From: Peteryoungia wuzhouensis
GTDB taxonomy: Bacteria; Pseudomonadota; Alphaproteobacteria; Rhizobiales; Rhizobiaceae
DNA length: 64,000 nucleotides
Assembly: GCF_003205195.1 (NCBI RefSeq)
Contig: NZ_QJRY01000004.1
Coordinates: 372,001 to 436,000, forward strand
Direction: 5' to 3'
Under the pieces are notes generated by a model that saw only the letters and a program-made list of their open reading frames with translations, did not search any database and was not told where the DNA came from. The position numbers and the translations under genes are program-made. Below are positions 33,090 to 42,049 of the stretch, one piece after another. Within the stretch, counting starts at the first letter, position 1. The number at the start of each line of letters is the position of its first letter.

Positions 33090-33890
33090 TCAAGCGTGGG
33101 CGCCGAGCAGCACGCCGAGCAATTCCGCCGTGACCATGGCGGCGATCACTGCCGGACGCTTGTCCTTCACCGTGCTGCCGCCGATCGGCAGCGTCAGGCG
33201 TTCGAGCCCCGACCGATCCGCACCCTCGCGTTCGAGAAACGAGCCGAAGGTTGCGCGCTTGGTCTTCGAGCCGATCATGCCGACATAGGCGAGGTCGGCG
33301 CGGGCGAGCGCTTGTCTGGCGATGAGGAAATCCAATGCATGGTCATGCGTCAGGATGACGATGGCGCCACCGGATTTCAGCTTCGACACCTCGGCCTCCG
33401 GCATGGCCACGCGACGAAAGGTGATGCCGTCGGGCACGTCGCCATCGATTTGCGACCGTGTGTCGATCAGGCTGACGTTGAGCGGGAGGGGAGCCAGCGC
33501 CCGGGCGAGCGCGAGGCCGACATGGCCCGCGCCAAAGACCATGACGTCGGGGAAGACCGCGCGTTCATCTGCCAGGCGTTGCGTGAGTTCGGCAACGAGG
33601 GCCTGATCGACGGTTCGAATAGACAGAAGCGTTCGGCCGCCGCAGCATTGGCCGATTTCCGGGCCGAGCGGTACGTCGAGCGTATCCGGCACGCTTTGAC
33701 CCGCCAGATGTTTGCGGGCGTGTTCGATTGCCATGAATTCGAGATGACCGCCGCCGACCGTGCCCCAGATCGCTTCAGCAGCCACCAGCATCAACGTACC
33801 GGCTTCGCGCGGCGTCGAGCCTTTCGTCTCGGCGACTTCGCAGAGAACGGTGTGCGGATGGCTCTTGAGGAAGGCGGGCAGGGTGGTCAT
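33090..33890 (-). CDS. xdhC: Xanthine dehydrogenase accessory protein XdhC
   Basis: A 266-residue chaperone that binds molybdenum cofactor, promotes its sulfuration and inserts it into XdhB. The N-terminal XdhC_CoxI domain has VAETKGSTPREAGTLMLV and GTVGGGHLEF, and the Cys pair in IGQCCGGRTLL. The C-terminal Rossmann domain has VMVFGAGHVGLALARAL, ILTHDHALDF and VGMIGSKTKRA. It is on the same strand as xdhA and xdhB but separated from xdhB by a DUF559 gene and a mosaic repeat. Confidence 0.94.
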   Translation of the reverse strand: MTTLPAFLKSHPHTVLCEVAETKGSTPREAGTLMLVAAEAIWGTVGGGHLEFMAIEHARKHLAGQSVPDTLDVPLGPEIGQCCGGRTLLSIRTVDQALVAELTQRLADERAVFPDVMVFGAGHVGLALARALAPLPLNVSLIDTRSQIDGDVPDGITFRRVAMPEAEVSKLKSGGAIVILTHDHALDFLIARQALARADLAYVGMIGSKTKRATFGSFLEREGADRSGLERLTLPIGGSTVKDKRPAVIAAMVTAELLGVLLGAHA

Positions 33891-33925
33891 GCCGCATCTC
33901 GCTGCGCTGTGCTTGGGTGCGGGGT

Positions 33926-34124
33926 ACCCCCCTCTGCCCTGCCGGGCATCTCCCCCTCAAGGGGGGAGATTGGCGTGGGGATGACGCTCGGCTTCCGCAG
34001 GCTGTTCAGCCCTGTGCCGCTGTGTCGTTGGTAAGGCCGCAGAAGGATATGTTCAACGGGCAGGACGTGTCTCGGCAATCTCCCCCCTTGAGGGGGAGAT
34101 GTCACGGAGTGACAGAGGGGGGTA
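33926..34124. repeat. Mosaic palindromic repeat (RIME-type), copy 1
   Basis: About 199 bases. The left end ACCCCCCTCTGCCCTGCCGG runs into the palindrome CATCTCCCCCTCAAGGGGGG; the right end carries the inverted equivalent CTCCCCCCTTGAGGGGGAG and finishes GACAGAGGGGGGTA. So two related halves face each other. A second element of the same design is at 37017-37196. Such strings are typical of rhizobial intergenic mosaic elements. Nothing else is seen in 33891-34136. Confidence 0.85.
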
Positions 34125-34136
34125 AATGCGGATGCA

Positions 34137-34520
34137 TTACTCAAAACGCCGCACTCCAATCACTCGCAGGATGTGGATGCACACATCATCCAGATCGTTC
34201 AGCACATCTTCATTGGTGAAGCGCAGGACCATCCATCCCAGGGCAGCAAGCGTCTGATCTCGGACTTGATCGCGCTCGATCCTCTGATCGAATGTGTGGC
34301 TAGGCCCGTCGATTTCCACCACCAGTTTGTGCTCCGGGCAGGCGAAATCGACGATGTAACCGGCGATCGGCACCTGGCGTCGGAACCCCAATCCCATCAG
34401 GCGATGGGCCCGCACGGCATTCCAGAAACGCAATTCCGCGACCGTCAGAGCTTTGCGCATCCGCCGTGCGTTCCTGCGGTGACTGTCTGGAACGGCGTGG
34501 TGCGTCATCGCTCCATCCAT
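34137..34520 (-). CDS. DUF559 (Vsr-like) endonuclease-fold protein
   Basis: A 127-residue protein of the DUF559 family. Features are ARRMRKALTVAELRFWNAVR, the sequence GLGFRRQVPIAGYIVDFACPEHKLVVEIDG with the PD-(D/E)xK-type Asp and Glu residues (read in two parts), and the ending LGWMVLRFTNEDV. The fold resembles very-short-patch repair endonucleases. Its ATG shares a base with the xdhB stop (TGATG), so it is translated from the xdh transcript. It separates xdhB from xdhC and abuts a mosaic repeat. No role in xanthine oxidation is known. Confidence 0.87.
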   Translation of the reverse strand: MDGAMTHHAVPDSHRRNARRMRKALTVAELRFWNAVRAHRLMGLGFRRQVPIAGYIVDFACPEHKLVVEIDGPSHTFDQRIERDQVRDQTLAALGWMVLRFTNEDVLNDLDDVCIHILRVIGVRRFE

Positions 34521-36856
34521 CACACCCGCTTCAACCTCTCCACCGCCATCAACACCCGCTCGGGTGTGGCCGGCGCATCAAGCCGTGGGCAAACCCGGTA
34601 ATCCGCCACCGATGCCACCGCCATCGACAGCGCCTCCAGAACCGAGATCGCCAGCATGAAAGGCGGCTCGCCGACGGCCTTGGAGCGGCCGATGGTGGGC
34701 TCGGTATTTTCCGACCAGGGCACCAGCTTCGTGTTGAAGATCTTCGGCCGGTCGGAGGCGAGCGGGATCTTGTAGGTGGAGGGCGCATGGGTCCTGAGGC
34801 GGCCCTTGCCGTCCCACCAGAGTTCTTCCGTCGTCAGCCAGCCCATGCCCTGGACGAAACCGCCTTCGATCTGGCCGATATCGATGGCCGGGTTCAGCGA
34901 CTTGCCGACATCGTGCAGAATGTCGGTGCGGTCCATCAGATATTCGCCGGTCAGAGTGTCGATCGAGACTTCCGAGCAGGCGGCGCCGTAGGCGTAGTAA
35001 TAGAAGGGCGTGCCGCGGCCGGCGGCGCGGTCCCAATGGATTTTCGGGGTTTTGTAGAAACCCGCGGCAGACAGCTGGACGCGGCCGAGATAGGCGAGTT
35101 TGGCAAACTCGCCGAAGGCGAAGATCTCACCGCCGACACGGACCCGGTTCGGCAGAAACTCGACTTCGGCGGAGGGCACGCCGTATTTCTCGCAGGCAAA
35201 CGCGACCAGACGCTCCTTGATCTGGCGGGCAGCGTCGAAGGCGGCCATGCCGTTCAGGTCCGAGCCGGAGGAGGCGGCCGTGGCCGAGGTGTTCGGCACC
35301 TTGCCCGTCGTCGTGGCCGTGATCTTCACCGTGTCGACATCGACCTGGAAACAATCGGCGACGACCTGGGCGACCTTGGTGTAGAGGCCCTGGCCCATCT
35401 CCGTGCCGCCATGGTTCAGATGGATCGAACCGTCCTGATAGATGTGGACCAGCGCGCCCGCCTGGTTGAAGGCGGTCATGGTGAAGGAGATGCCGAACTT
35501 GACCGGTGTGAGGGCAATGCCCTTCCTGATGACCGGGCTCGTCCTGTTGAAGTCGACGATCGCCTGGCGACGGGCCTGGTAGTCGCACGCGGTTTCCAGT
35601 TCTTCGACGACCTTCAGGATGATGTTGTCTTCCACCTGCTGGTGGTAGGGCGTCACGTCACGACCCGAGCCCTTCTCGCCGTAGAAATTGGCCTTGCGGA
35701 TCTCCAGCGGATCCTTGCCCAGTGCATAGGCGATCTCTTCGATCACCCGTTCGCCACCCAGCATGCCCTGAGGACCACCGAAGCCGCGATAGGCGGTGTT
35801 TGAGACGGTGTGGGTCTTCAAGGGCTGCGAGGTCAGCTTCACATGCGGATAGAAATAGCTCGAATCGGCATGAAACAGCGCGCGGTCGGTGACGGGTCCG
35901 GAGAGATCCGAGGAGTAGCCGCAGCGGGCGGCGAAGTTGGCCTCGATCGCATGGATCTTTCCGTCGTCATCAAAGGCGACGTCAAAATCCATCTTGAAGT
36001 CGTGGCGTTTTCCCGTGACGCCCATGTCCTCGTCGCGGTCGGGGCGAAATTTCACGGCGCGCTTCAGCTTCTTGGCGGCGAGTGCGGCGAGCGCTGCAAA
36101 CTGGTTGCCTTGCGTTTCCTTGCCGCCGAAGCCGCCGCCCATGCGGCGTGTGTTGACGGTGATGGCATTCGAGGGGATGTCGAGCACATGGCCGACGATG
36201 TGCTGGATTTCAGAGGGGTGCTGGGTCGAGGACCAGACGGTGACATCATCATCCTCGCCGGGGATGGCGAGCGCGATATGGCTTTCGAGATAAAAATGCT
36301 CCTGGCCGCCGATGCGCATCGAGCTTTTGACGCGATGCTTTGCCTTGTCGAGTTCGGTCTCCGGCGTGCCGCGCTTCAGTGTCATGCCGGGCGTCACGAG
36401 CGGGCTGCCATTCTCCAGCGCGCCGTCGATATCGGTCCAGAACGGCAGGTCTCGGTATTCGACCTTGGCCAGCCGCGCCGCTTTCCGGGCGGCATCGCGC
36501 GTCTCGGCGATGACGGCGAAGATGGTCTGGCCGTGGAATTCGATCCTGTCGGTCGCAATCAGCGGCTCGTCATGACGGCCGCCGGAGGAGACGTCGTTGA
36601 CACCGGTGATGTCGGCTGCGGTCAGCACATCGATCACGCCGGGATAGGATTTCACGTCGGAGAGATCGATGGACAGGATCTCGGCATGGGCGCGATCCGC
36701 CATGCCGAGCGCGCCGTGCAGGAGGCCGGCAGGTTCGGGAATATCGTCGATATATTCGGCACTTCCCGACACATGCTTGTGCGCTGAATCATGCCGGAGC
36801 GACTGGTGCATCGGCCCCTTGATGTATTTCGTCGTCTCGTAGGTCGCCTTATCCAT
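34520..36856 (-). CDS. xdhB: Xanthine dehydrogenase, molybdopterin-binding subunit
   Basis: A 778-residue large subunit oxidising hypoxanthine and xanthine to urate at a molybdenum centre. Recognisable are HVSGSAEYIDDIPEP, the Moco-binding GGGFGGKETQ, the active-site segments RGFGGPQGMLGGE and LTPVKFGISFT, LNHGGTEMGQGLYTK, and EPPFMLAISVLEA with the catalytic-Glu region KAVGEPP. ATG at 36856 follows GGAGG. It would pair with XdhA; between them lie 372 bases of repeats. Confidence 0.95.
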   Translation of the reverse strand: MDKATYETTKYIKGPMHQSLRHDSAHKHVSGSAEYIDDIPEPAGLLHGALGMADRAHAEILSIDLSDVKSYPGVIDVLTAADITGVNDVSSGGRHDEPLIATDRIEFHGQTIFAVIAETRDAARKAARLAKVEYRDLPFWTDIDGALENGSPLVTPGMTLKRGTPETELDKAKHRVKSSMRIGGQEHFYLESHIALAIPGEDDDVTVWSSTQHPSEIQHIVGHVLDIPSNAITVNTRRMGGGFGGKETQGNQFAALAALAAKKLKRAVKFRPDRDEDMGVTGKRHDFKMDFDVAFDDDGKIHAIEANFAARCGYSSDLSGPVTDRALFHADSSYFYPHVKLTSQPLKTHTVSNTAYRGFGGPQGMLGGERVIEEIAYALGKDPLEIRKANFYGEKGSGRDVTPYHQQVEDNIILKVVEELETACDYQARRQAIVDFNRTSPVIRKGIALTPVKFGISFTMTAFNQAGALVHIYQDGSIHLNHGGTEMGQGLYTKVAQVVADCFQVDVDTVKITATTTGKVPNTSATAASSGSDLNGMAAFDAARQIKERLVAFACEKYGVPSAEVEFLPNRVRVGGEIFAFGEFAKLAYLGRVQLSAAGFYKTPKIHWDRAAGRGTPFYYYAYGAACSEVSIDTLTGEYLMDRTDILHDVGKSLNPAIDIGQIEGGFVQGMGWLTTEELWWDGKGRLRTHAPSTYKIPLASDRPKIFNTKLVPWSENTEPTIGRSKAVGEPPFMLAISVLEALSMAVASVADYRVCPRLDAPATPERVLMAVERLKRV

Positions 36857-36880
36857 GAAGGCCTCCGTGTGTTTCGCGCT

Positions 36881-37000
36881 GCCCCTCATCCGGCCTGCCG
36901 GCCACCTTCTCCCCGCAAGCGGGGAGAAGGAGAGGTGGCGATACCGCCTGCCTGATATCCCCTCTCCCCGCTTGCGGGGAGAGGGTCAGGGTGAGGGGCC
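36881..37000. repeat. RIME1-like palindromic repeat
   Basis: 120 bases holding two hairpins, CTTCTCCCCGCAAGCGGGGA and CTCTCCCCGCTTGCGGGGAG, between the ends GCCCCTCATCC and GGGTGAGGGGCC, which are inverted copies. This resembles the two-palindrome RIME1 element of rhizobia. It lies upstream of xdhB. Confidence 0.85.
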
Positions 37001-37016
37001 TTGAGACCGCAAGATC

Positions 37017-37196
37017 ACCCCCCTCTGTCCTGCCGGACATCTCCCCCTCAAGGGGGGAGATCGACGCGCGGCAGCCTTCCTGCCCTTCCATGGCAAGTGC
37101 GACCCTTGATCTGGGCGAGCGTAATCGTCTTGCCGATCTCCCCCCTTGAGGGGGAGATGTCCGCCCTTCGACAGGCTCAGGGGGCAGAGGGGGGTA
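37017..37196. repeat. Mosaic palindromic repeat (RIME-type), copy 2
   Basis: About 180 bases built like the element at 33926-34124: CACCCCCCTCTGTCCTGCCG with CATCTCCCCCTCAAGGGGGG at the left and the inverted form ending CAGAGGGGGGTAC at the right. With the RIME1-like element it fills the whole 372-base gap between xdhA and xdhB (36857-37228). Confidence 0.85.
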
Positions 37197-37228
37197 CAAC
37201 ACGGCATGACGTTCAGACACGCTCCCCA

Positions 37229-38701
37229 TCACGCCTCCTCCGCCGCAAAGCGCTGCAGCTCCTGCGGCGAACCGGACACCTCCAGGGAAAACCGCGTCAG
37301 CAGGTTCTTCGCCGTCAGCTGGCGGTATTCGGCCGTGGCGCGCCAGTCGGTGAGCGGCTTGTAATCGAGGTCGAAGGCGTCTCTTGCGGCATTCACCGCC
37401 TCTTGCGTAAAGGGCTTGCCGTAGAGCGCTGCCTCGACGGATCGCGCCCGCTTCGGCGTTCCCGCCATGCCGCCGAAGGCGATGCGGATATGCGTGACCA
37501 CGCCACTGGCATCGGTTTCCAGGTGGAAGGCGCCGCAGAGTGCGGAGATATCCTCGTCGCGGCGTTTGGTGATCTTGTAGACGGCCACGTGGCTCTCCGC
37601 CTTGGGGCGCGGCACGAAGAGGCTCTCGACGAATTCGCCTGGTTGCCGGTCCTGCTTGCCGTAGTCGATGAAATAGTCCTCAAGCGGCATGGTACGGGTG
37701 CCCTTGGCGGAGCGCAGGGTGACGGTGGCGGAGAGCGCGATCAGCGCCGGGGGTGAGTCGCCGATCGGCGAGCCATTGGCGACATTGCCGCCGATCGTGC
37801 CCATGTTGCGCACCTGCTGGCCGCCGATGCGGGTGATCAGGCGACCGAAGGCGGGGATCTCTTTTCGCAGCACCTCTAAGGCGCTGGTGTAGCTGACGCC
37901 GGCGCCGAGCGTGATGCCCTCTGGGGTCACGGTGATCTTCTGCAGGTCTTCGAGATGGTTGATGAAGATGACAGGATCGAGCACGCGCATCTGCTTGGTG
38001 ACCCACAGCCCGACATCGGTCGCGCCGGCGACCACAGTTGCCTTCGGATGGGCGGCGAGCGTTTCGGCGAGGTCTTCGATGCTGCCGGGCACAACGAGGC
38101 GGCGGCCGTCCGGGCCCGTGATGGCGATGGTTTCGCGGGTCGCCAGTTCTTCGAGGCGGGCTACAATTTCGGCGCGCTCGCGCTCCAGCGGGTCGAACAA
38201 GGCAGACGGGCGGATCTGGGCGACCTGTTCGGCGGCCTTGACGATCGGCTCATAACCCGTGCACCGACAGAGATTGCCCTGCAGGGCGCGCTCGATCTCG
38301 GCTCTATCAGGGTGCTCCGATGTCAGCCACAATCCGTAGAGCGACATGACGAAGCCGGGCGTGCAGAAGCCGCATTGCGAGCCATGACAGTCGACCATGA
38401 CCTGCTGCACCGGATGCAGCGTGCCATCCTTGGCCGCCAGATGTTCAATCGTCACCACATGGGTGGCGTTGAGCGAACCGACGAAGCGGATGCAGGCATT
38501 GACCGTTTCATAGACCAGTCGTCCGCAGATGAGGCGTCCGACCAGCACCGTACAGGCGCCGCAATCGCCTTCCGCGCAGCCTTCCTTGGAGCCTGTCAGC
38601 CGGCGCTTCAGCCGCAGGAAATCGAGCAGCGTCTCGGTCGGATCGAGGCTGGCAAGGGCGATGTCCTCGCCGTTCAGGATGAAACGAATGCTGTCTGCCA
38701 T
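37229..38701 (-). CDS. xdhA: Xanthine dehydrogenase, FeS/FAD subunit
   Basis: A 490-residue small subunit. The plant-type [2Fe-2S] motif is GCAEGDCGACTVL (Cys42, 47, 50), and the second cluster has CGFCTPGF and CRCTGY. From about residue 195 comes the FAD domain with VVAGATDVGLWVTKQ and GGNVANGSPIGDSPPAL. It passes electrons from the molybdenum centre in XdhB to NAD+. It follows bdhA by 93 bases on the same strand. This bdhA-xdhA-xdhB order is known as a mixed-function operon in Sinorhizobium meliloti. Confidence 0.95.
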   Translation of the reverse strand: MADSIRFILNGEDIALASLDPTETLLDFLRLKRRLTGSKEGCAEGDCGACTVLVGRLICGRLVYETVNACIRFVGSLNATHVVTIEHLAAKDGTLHPVQQVMVDCHGSQCGFCTPGFVMSLYGLWLTSEHPDRAEIERALQGNLCRCTGYEPIVKAAEQVAQIRPSALFDPLERERAEIVARLEELATRETIAITGPDGRRLVVPGSIEDLAETLAAHPKATVVAGATDVGLWVTKQMRVLDPVIFINHLEDLQKITVTPEGITLGAGVSYTSALEVLRKEIPAFGRLITRIGGQQVRNMGTIGGNVANGSPIGDSPPALIALSATVTLRSAKGTRTMPLEDYFIDYGKQDRQPGEFVESLFVPRPKAESHVAVYKITKRRDEDISALCGAFHLETDASGVVTHIRIAFGGMAGTPKRARSVEAALYGKPFTQEAVNAARDAFDLDYKPLTDWRATAEYRQLTAKNLLTRFSLEVSGSPQELQRFAAEEA

Positions 38702-38794
38702 GAATAGACCGTGTCCCCCCTCGGTGTCCGACTGCCGGACGCGGCTGCGTCGCCCATCTCGCGATGGTGGGCGGCGCAGCGCAATCTTTCAAGT

Positions 38795-39568
38795 CTATTG
38801 TGCTGTCCAGCCGCCATCAATGGAGATCGAGGTGCCGGTGACCTGGGCCGCCGCATCCGAGGCAAGATAGATGGCGAGTGCCGCGACCTGGTCGACCTCG
38901 ACGAATTCCTTGGTCGCCTGCAGATGCAGCATGACGTCGTTCTTCACCTGGTCTTCCGAAATGCCGCGGGCCTTGGCGGTGTCGGGGATCTGTTTTTCGA
39001 CCAGCGGGGTCAGCACATAACCGGGGCAGATCGCGTTGACCGTGATCCCGTCGCGGGCGGTTTCCAGCGCCACCGTCTTGGTCAGGCCGAGAATGCCGTG
39101 TTTCGCGGTGACATAGGCCGACTTGAAGGGCGAGGCGACGAGGCCGTGGGCGGAGGCGATGTTGATGATGCGGCCCTTCTTCTTCGCCTTCATGCCGGGA
39201 ACGGCGGCGCGAATCGTGTGGAAGGCGCTCGACATGTTGATCGCGATGATCATGTCCCATTTCTCGATCGGGAACTCCTCGACCGGGGCGACATGCTGGA
39301 TGCCGGCATTGTTGACGAGCACGTCGATGCCGCCGAATTCCCGCTCTGCGGTGGCGATCAGGTCGGCAATTTCAGCCGGCTTGGTCATGTCGGCGGCGTG
39401 ATAAAGCGCCTTGCCGCCCTTGTCTTCGAGCGACTTGCGGATGGCTTCGATCTCGGCCTTGTCGCCGAAGCCATTGATCACGACATTGGCGCCTTCCGTC
39501 GCGAAAGCGCGTGCGATACCCAGCCCGATGCCGCTGGTGGAGCCGGTGACGACAACTGTTCTTTTCAT
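38795..39568 (-). CDS. bdhA: 3-hydroxybutyrate dehydrogenase
   Basis: A 257-residue short-chain dehydrogenase interconverting D-3-hydroxybutyrate and acetoacetate with NAD. The cofactor site is TGSTSGIGLGIA, the NNAG motif is intact, and the catalytic triad is Ser139, Tyr152 and Lys156 (SAYVTAKHG). The end SISIDGGWTAQ is typical of BdhA. It heads the bdhA-xdhA-xdhB gene order and connects polyhydroxybutyrate use to the same transcript as purine oxidation. Confidence 0.94.
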   Translation of the reverse strand: MKRTVVVTGSTSGIGLGIARAFATEGANVVINGFGDKAEIEAIRKSLEDKGGKALYHAADMTKPAEIADLIATAEREFGGIDVLVNNAGIQHVAPVEEFPIEKWDMIIAINMSSAFHTIRAAVPGMKAKKKGRIINIASAHGLVASPFKSAYVTAKHGILGLTKTVALETARDGITVNAICPGYVLTPLVEKQIPDTAKARGISEDQVKNDVMLHLQATKEFVEVDQVAALAIYLASDAAAQVTGTSISIDGGWTAQ

Positions 39569-39800
39569 CTGAATTTTCCTTCTCGACGGATGCCGATGGA
39601 TGACGGGTGATTTATTGCACCCGCGAAATCAAAGGTTAGTCTCAAAAGAAGTTCCGGTGCAACGGCGTTTTGCCGCAGCGCTGCATCCGTGCGGCGCGGG
39701 ATTTGCCGGCAGGCGTGACACACTGTTCGATGCCGGGCTCTTTTGTCTGCAGCTGCAACTCTCTATGTCTGGGGCAACACACGTGATCAGGAGTCTTGCC

Positions 39801-40847
39801 ATGGAACTTGGCCTTTACACCTTTGCCGATGTCGACCCGAATGCCACCAACAAGGGAGCCGAAGCCAAGCGCCGCGTCGATGAACTTCTTGCCGAAATCA
39901 GGCTCGCCGACGACGTGGGCCTCGATGTCTTCGGGCTCGGCGAACACCACCGTCCGGACTACATGGCGTCGTCGCCGGCAACGATCCTTGCCGCTGCCGC
40001 CGTGCAAACGAAGACCATCCGGTTGACGAGTGCTGTCTCGGTGCTCTCCTCCGACGACCCGGTGCGCGTTTTCCAGCAATATGCCACGGCCGACCTGCTC
40101 TCCAATGGTCGCGTCGAGTTGATGGTCGGGCGCGGCTCCTTCATCGAAAGCTTTCCGCTGTTCGGTTACGACCTCGAAGACTACGACCTGCTGTTTGCCG
40201 AAAAACTGCAGCTCTTGATGGAGATCCGCGAAAACGAAGTGGTCACCTGGGAAGGTCAGACCCGCAAGCCTATCCAGGGCAGGGGCGTCTATCCGCGTCC
40301 GCTGCAGGATCTGCTGCCGCTGTGGATCGCGATCGGCGGCACGCCGCAGTCGGCGGCGCGTGCCGGTTATCTCGGCCTGCCGCTGGCGCTTGCCATCATC
40401 GGCGGCGAGCCGCATCGCTTTGCCCCCTTCTTCGATCTCTATCGCCAGAGTGCGGCCAAGGCGGGCGTCGATCCGTCGACGCTGAAGACCTCGATCAACG
40501 TGCATGGCTTCGTCCATGACACGACGCAGTCGGCGGCCGACATCTTTTACGCGCCGCAGGCTGTCGTGATGGACCGGATCGGCCGCGAACGCGGCTGGGG
40601 GCCGACCAACCGCGCACAGTTCGATGCCTCGCGAGGGCCGCGCGGTGCGCTCTTCGTCGGTGATCCCGAGGCAGTCGCCGAAAAGATCGTCGCCATGCAC
40701 GACATCTTCAAGAATGACCGCTTCCTGTTGCAGATGGCGATCGGGCCGATGCCACATAAGGAGCTGATGCGCGGGATCGAGCTCTTCGGGACAAAAGTCG
40801 CGCCGCTGGTGCGCAAGGCGTTGACGGAGAAGGCGTCTGCCGCCTAA
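39801..40847 (+). CDS. LLM-class flavin-dependent oxidoreductase
   Basis: A 348-residue luciferase-like monooxygenase TIM barrel. Seen are the N-terminal ELGLYTFADVDPNA, FGLGEHHRPDYMASSP, IRLTSAVSVLSSDDPVRVFQQYAT, the loop NGRVELMVGRGSF and PLWIAIGGTPQSAARAG. ATG at 39801 follows AGGAG and matches the family start. Members use reduced flavin from a separate reductase; the substrate is not predictable from context. It is 42 bases ahead of map. Confidence 0.87.
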   Translation: MELGLYTFADVDPNATNKGAEAKRRVDELLAEIRLADDVGLDVFGLGEHHRPDYMASSPATILAAAAVQTKTIRLTSAVSVLSSDDPVRVFQQYATADLLSNGRVELMVGRGSFIESFPLFGYDLEDYDLLFAEKLQLLMEIRENEVVTWEGQTRKPIQGRGVYPRPLQDLLPLWIAIGGTPQSAARAGYLGLPLALAIIGGEPHRFAPFFDLYRQSAAKAGVDPSTLKTSINVHGFVHDTTQSAADIFYAPQAVVMDRIGRERGWGPTNRAQFDASRGPRGALFVGDPEAVAEKIVAMHDIFKNDRFLLQMAIGPMPHKELMRGIELFGTKVAPLVRKALTEKASAA

Positions 40848-40889
40848 GGCAGCAGATACCCGCTCAGAACAACCGCCGAAGGACTGCCC

Positions 40890-41642
40890 ATGATCGTCGA
40901 AACCGAAGAGGACCTCGTCCGTCTCAAGGATATCGGGCGGATCTGCGCGACCGCCGTCAAGGTGATGGCCGCGGCGCTCGAGCCGGGGATCACGACACGC
41001 GAACTCGACCAGATCGGCCGCAAGCTTCTGGAAGACAATGGTGCGCAGTCGGCGCCGGAACTCTGCTACCAGTTTCCCGGTGCCACCTGCATCTCGGTCA
41101 ACGAGGAAATTGCCCATGGCATTCCCGGCGACCGGGTGATCAAGGCGGGCGATCTCGTCAACATCGATGTGTCTGCCGAAAAGCTCGGCTATTTCGGCGA
41201 TACCGGCTCGTCCTTCATCGTGCCGCCTGGCACGGCCAAGCAGGAACGGTTGCTGCGCGACGGCAAGCGGGCACTTTGGGTGGGCCTGAACCAAGTGAAG
41301 ACGGGCCGGCCGATGGCCGATATCGGCAATTCGATCGGGGCATTCGCCAAGAAGAACCGCTATACGCTGATCACCAATCTTGCGAGCCACGGCGTCGGCC
41401 GCTCGCTGCACGAAGAGCCGAAGGAATTGTCGACCTGGCCGGATCCGGATGAAACCCGGATCATGGAGGAGGGGCTGGTGTTCACCGTCGAACCGTTCCT
41501 CTCGCTCGGCGGCCACTGGGCCGAGGACGGCGACAAGGATGCCTGGACGCTCTTCAGCGATCCTCCGGCGCCGACCGTTCAGTTCGAACACACGATCGTG
41601 GTGACGAAGAATGGACCATTGATCCTGACGCTCGCCGACTGA
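40890..41642 (+). CDS. map: Methionine aminopeptidase type I
   Basis: A 250-residue metalloprotease of the pita-bread fold that removes the initiator methionine. The metal-binding residues can be placed: Asp in VNIDVSAEKLGYFGD, Asp in the following TGSSF region, His in ASHGVGRSLHEEP, Glu in FTVEPFLSLG and Glu in VQFEHTIVV. It lacks the N-terminal zinc-finger extension. Many alphaproteobacteria have a second map, so this may be a paralogue. Confidence 0.92.
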   Translation: MIVETEEDLVRLKDIGRICATAVKVMAAALEPGITTRELDQIGRKLLEDNGAQSAPELCYQFPGATCISVNEEIAHGIPGDRVIKAGDLVNIDVSAEKLGYFGDTGSSFIVPPGTAKQERLLRDGKRALWVGLNQVKTGRPMADIGNSIGAFAKKNRYTLITNLASHGVGRSLHEEPKELSTWPDPDETRIMEEGLVFTVEPFLSLGGHWAEDGDKDAWTLFSDPPAPTVQFEHTIVVTKNGPLILTLAD

Positions 41643-41672
41643 GGCGAGCGTTATCGCATCCTGTCCGCAGGC

Positions 41673-41909
41673 TTACTCGGACTTCGAGAAGGCGACGGCA
41701 ACGCCCTTCTTCTTGAAATAGGACTGCATGATCTTGCGGCCCTGGCGGTTCGACTGGGCGAGCTTGGACGGCTCGAACACCGCTTCCTTGACACCTTCGC
41801 GCGCCATCGCAGCCTTCAGGGCGGCAATGTGCAGATCGATCTCTTCATTGTCGTTGTTGATCGAGGTGTAGATGTTGTCGATGGCCTGCTGCAGGCTGAG
41901 GTCGCTCAT
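41673..41909 (-). CDS. Conserved small protein of unknown function
   Basis: A 78-residue protein with start MSDLSLQQAI at 41909 supported by AGGAG 7 bases upstream. It is helical, acidic in the middle (NNDNEEIDLHIAAL) and basic towards the end (QSNRQGRKIMQSYFKKKG). I do not recognise a named domain. It converges with map and is divergent from the HVO_A0114-type gene. Confidence 0.65.
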   Translation of the reverse strand: MSDLSLQQAIDNIYTSINNDNEEIDLHIAALKAAMAREGVKEAVFEPSKLAQSNRQGRKIMQSYFKKKGVAVAFSKSE

Positions 41910-42049
41910 TTGGCACTCCTGAAAAAGCTGTGCGACTTCCCTAGCGATTTTTGGGGCGGAGGCAAGGATAAGCGAACCAGCTGCTTGCCGCTTGTCTATA
42001 TTGGACACATCATACGACGACCGTTCTTCATCTTGGGGAGGGCTGATCC

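Noticed and set aside
33926..37196. CRISPR array
   Set aside because: The repeated blocks are palindromic intergenic elements in inverted pairs, without regular spacers or cas genes.
39642..41591. A 649-codon minus-strand open frame across the LLM oxidoreductase and map genes
   Set aside because: It is antisense to two clear enzyme genes and is Arg/His/Asp-rich in the way of shadow frames in GC-rich DNA.
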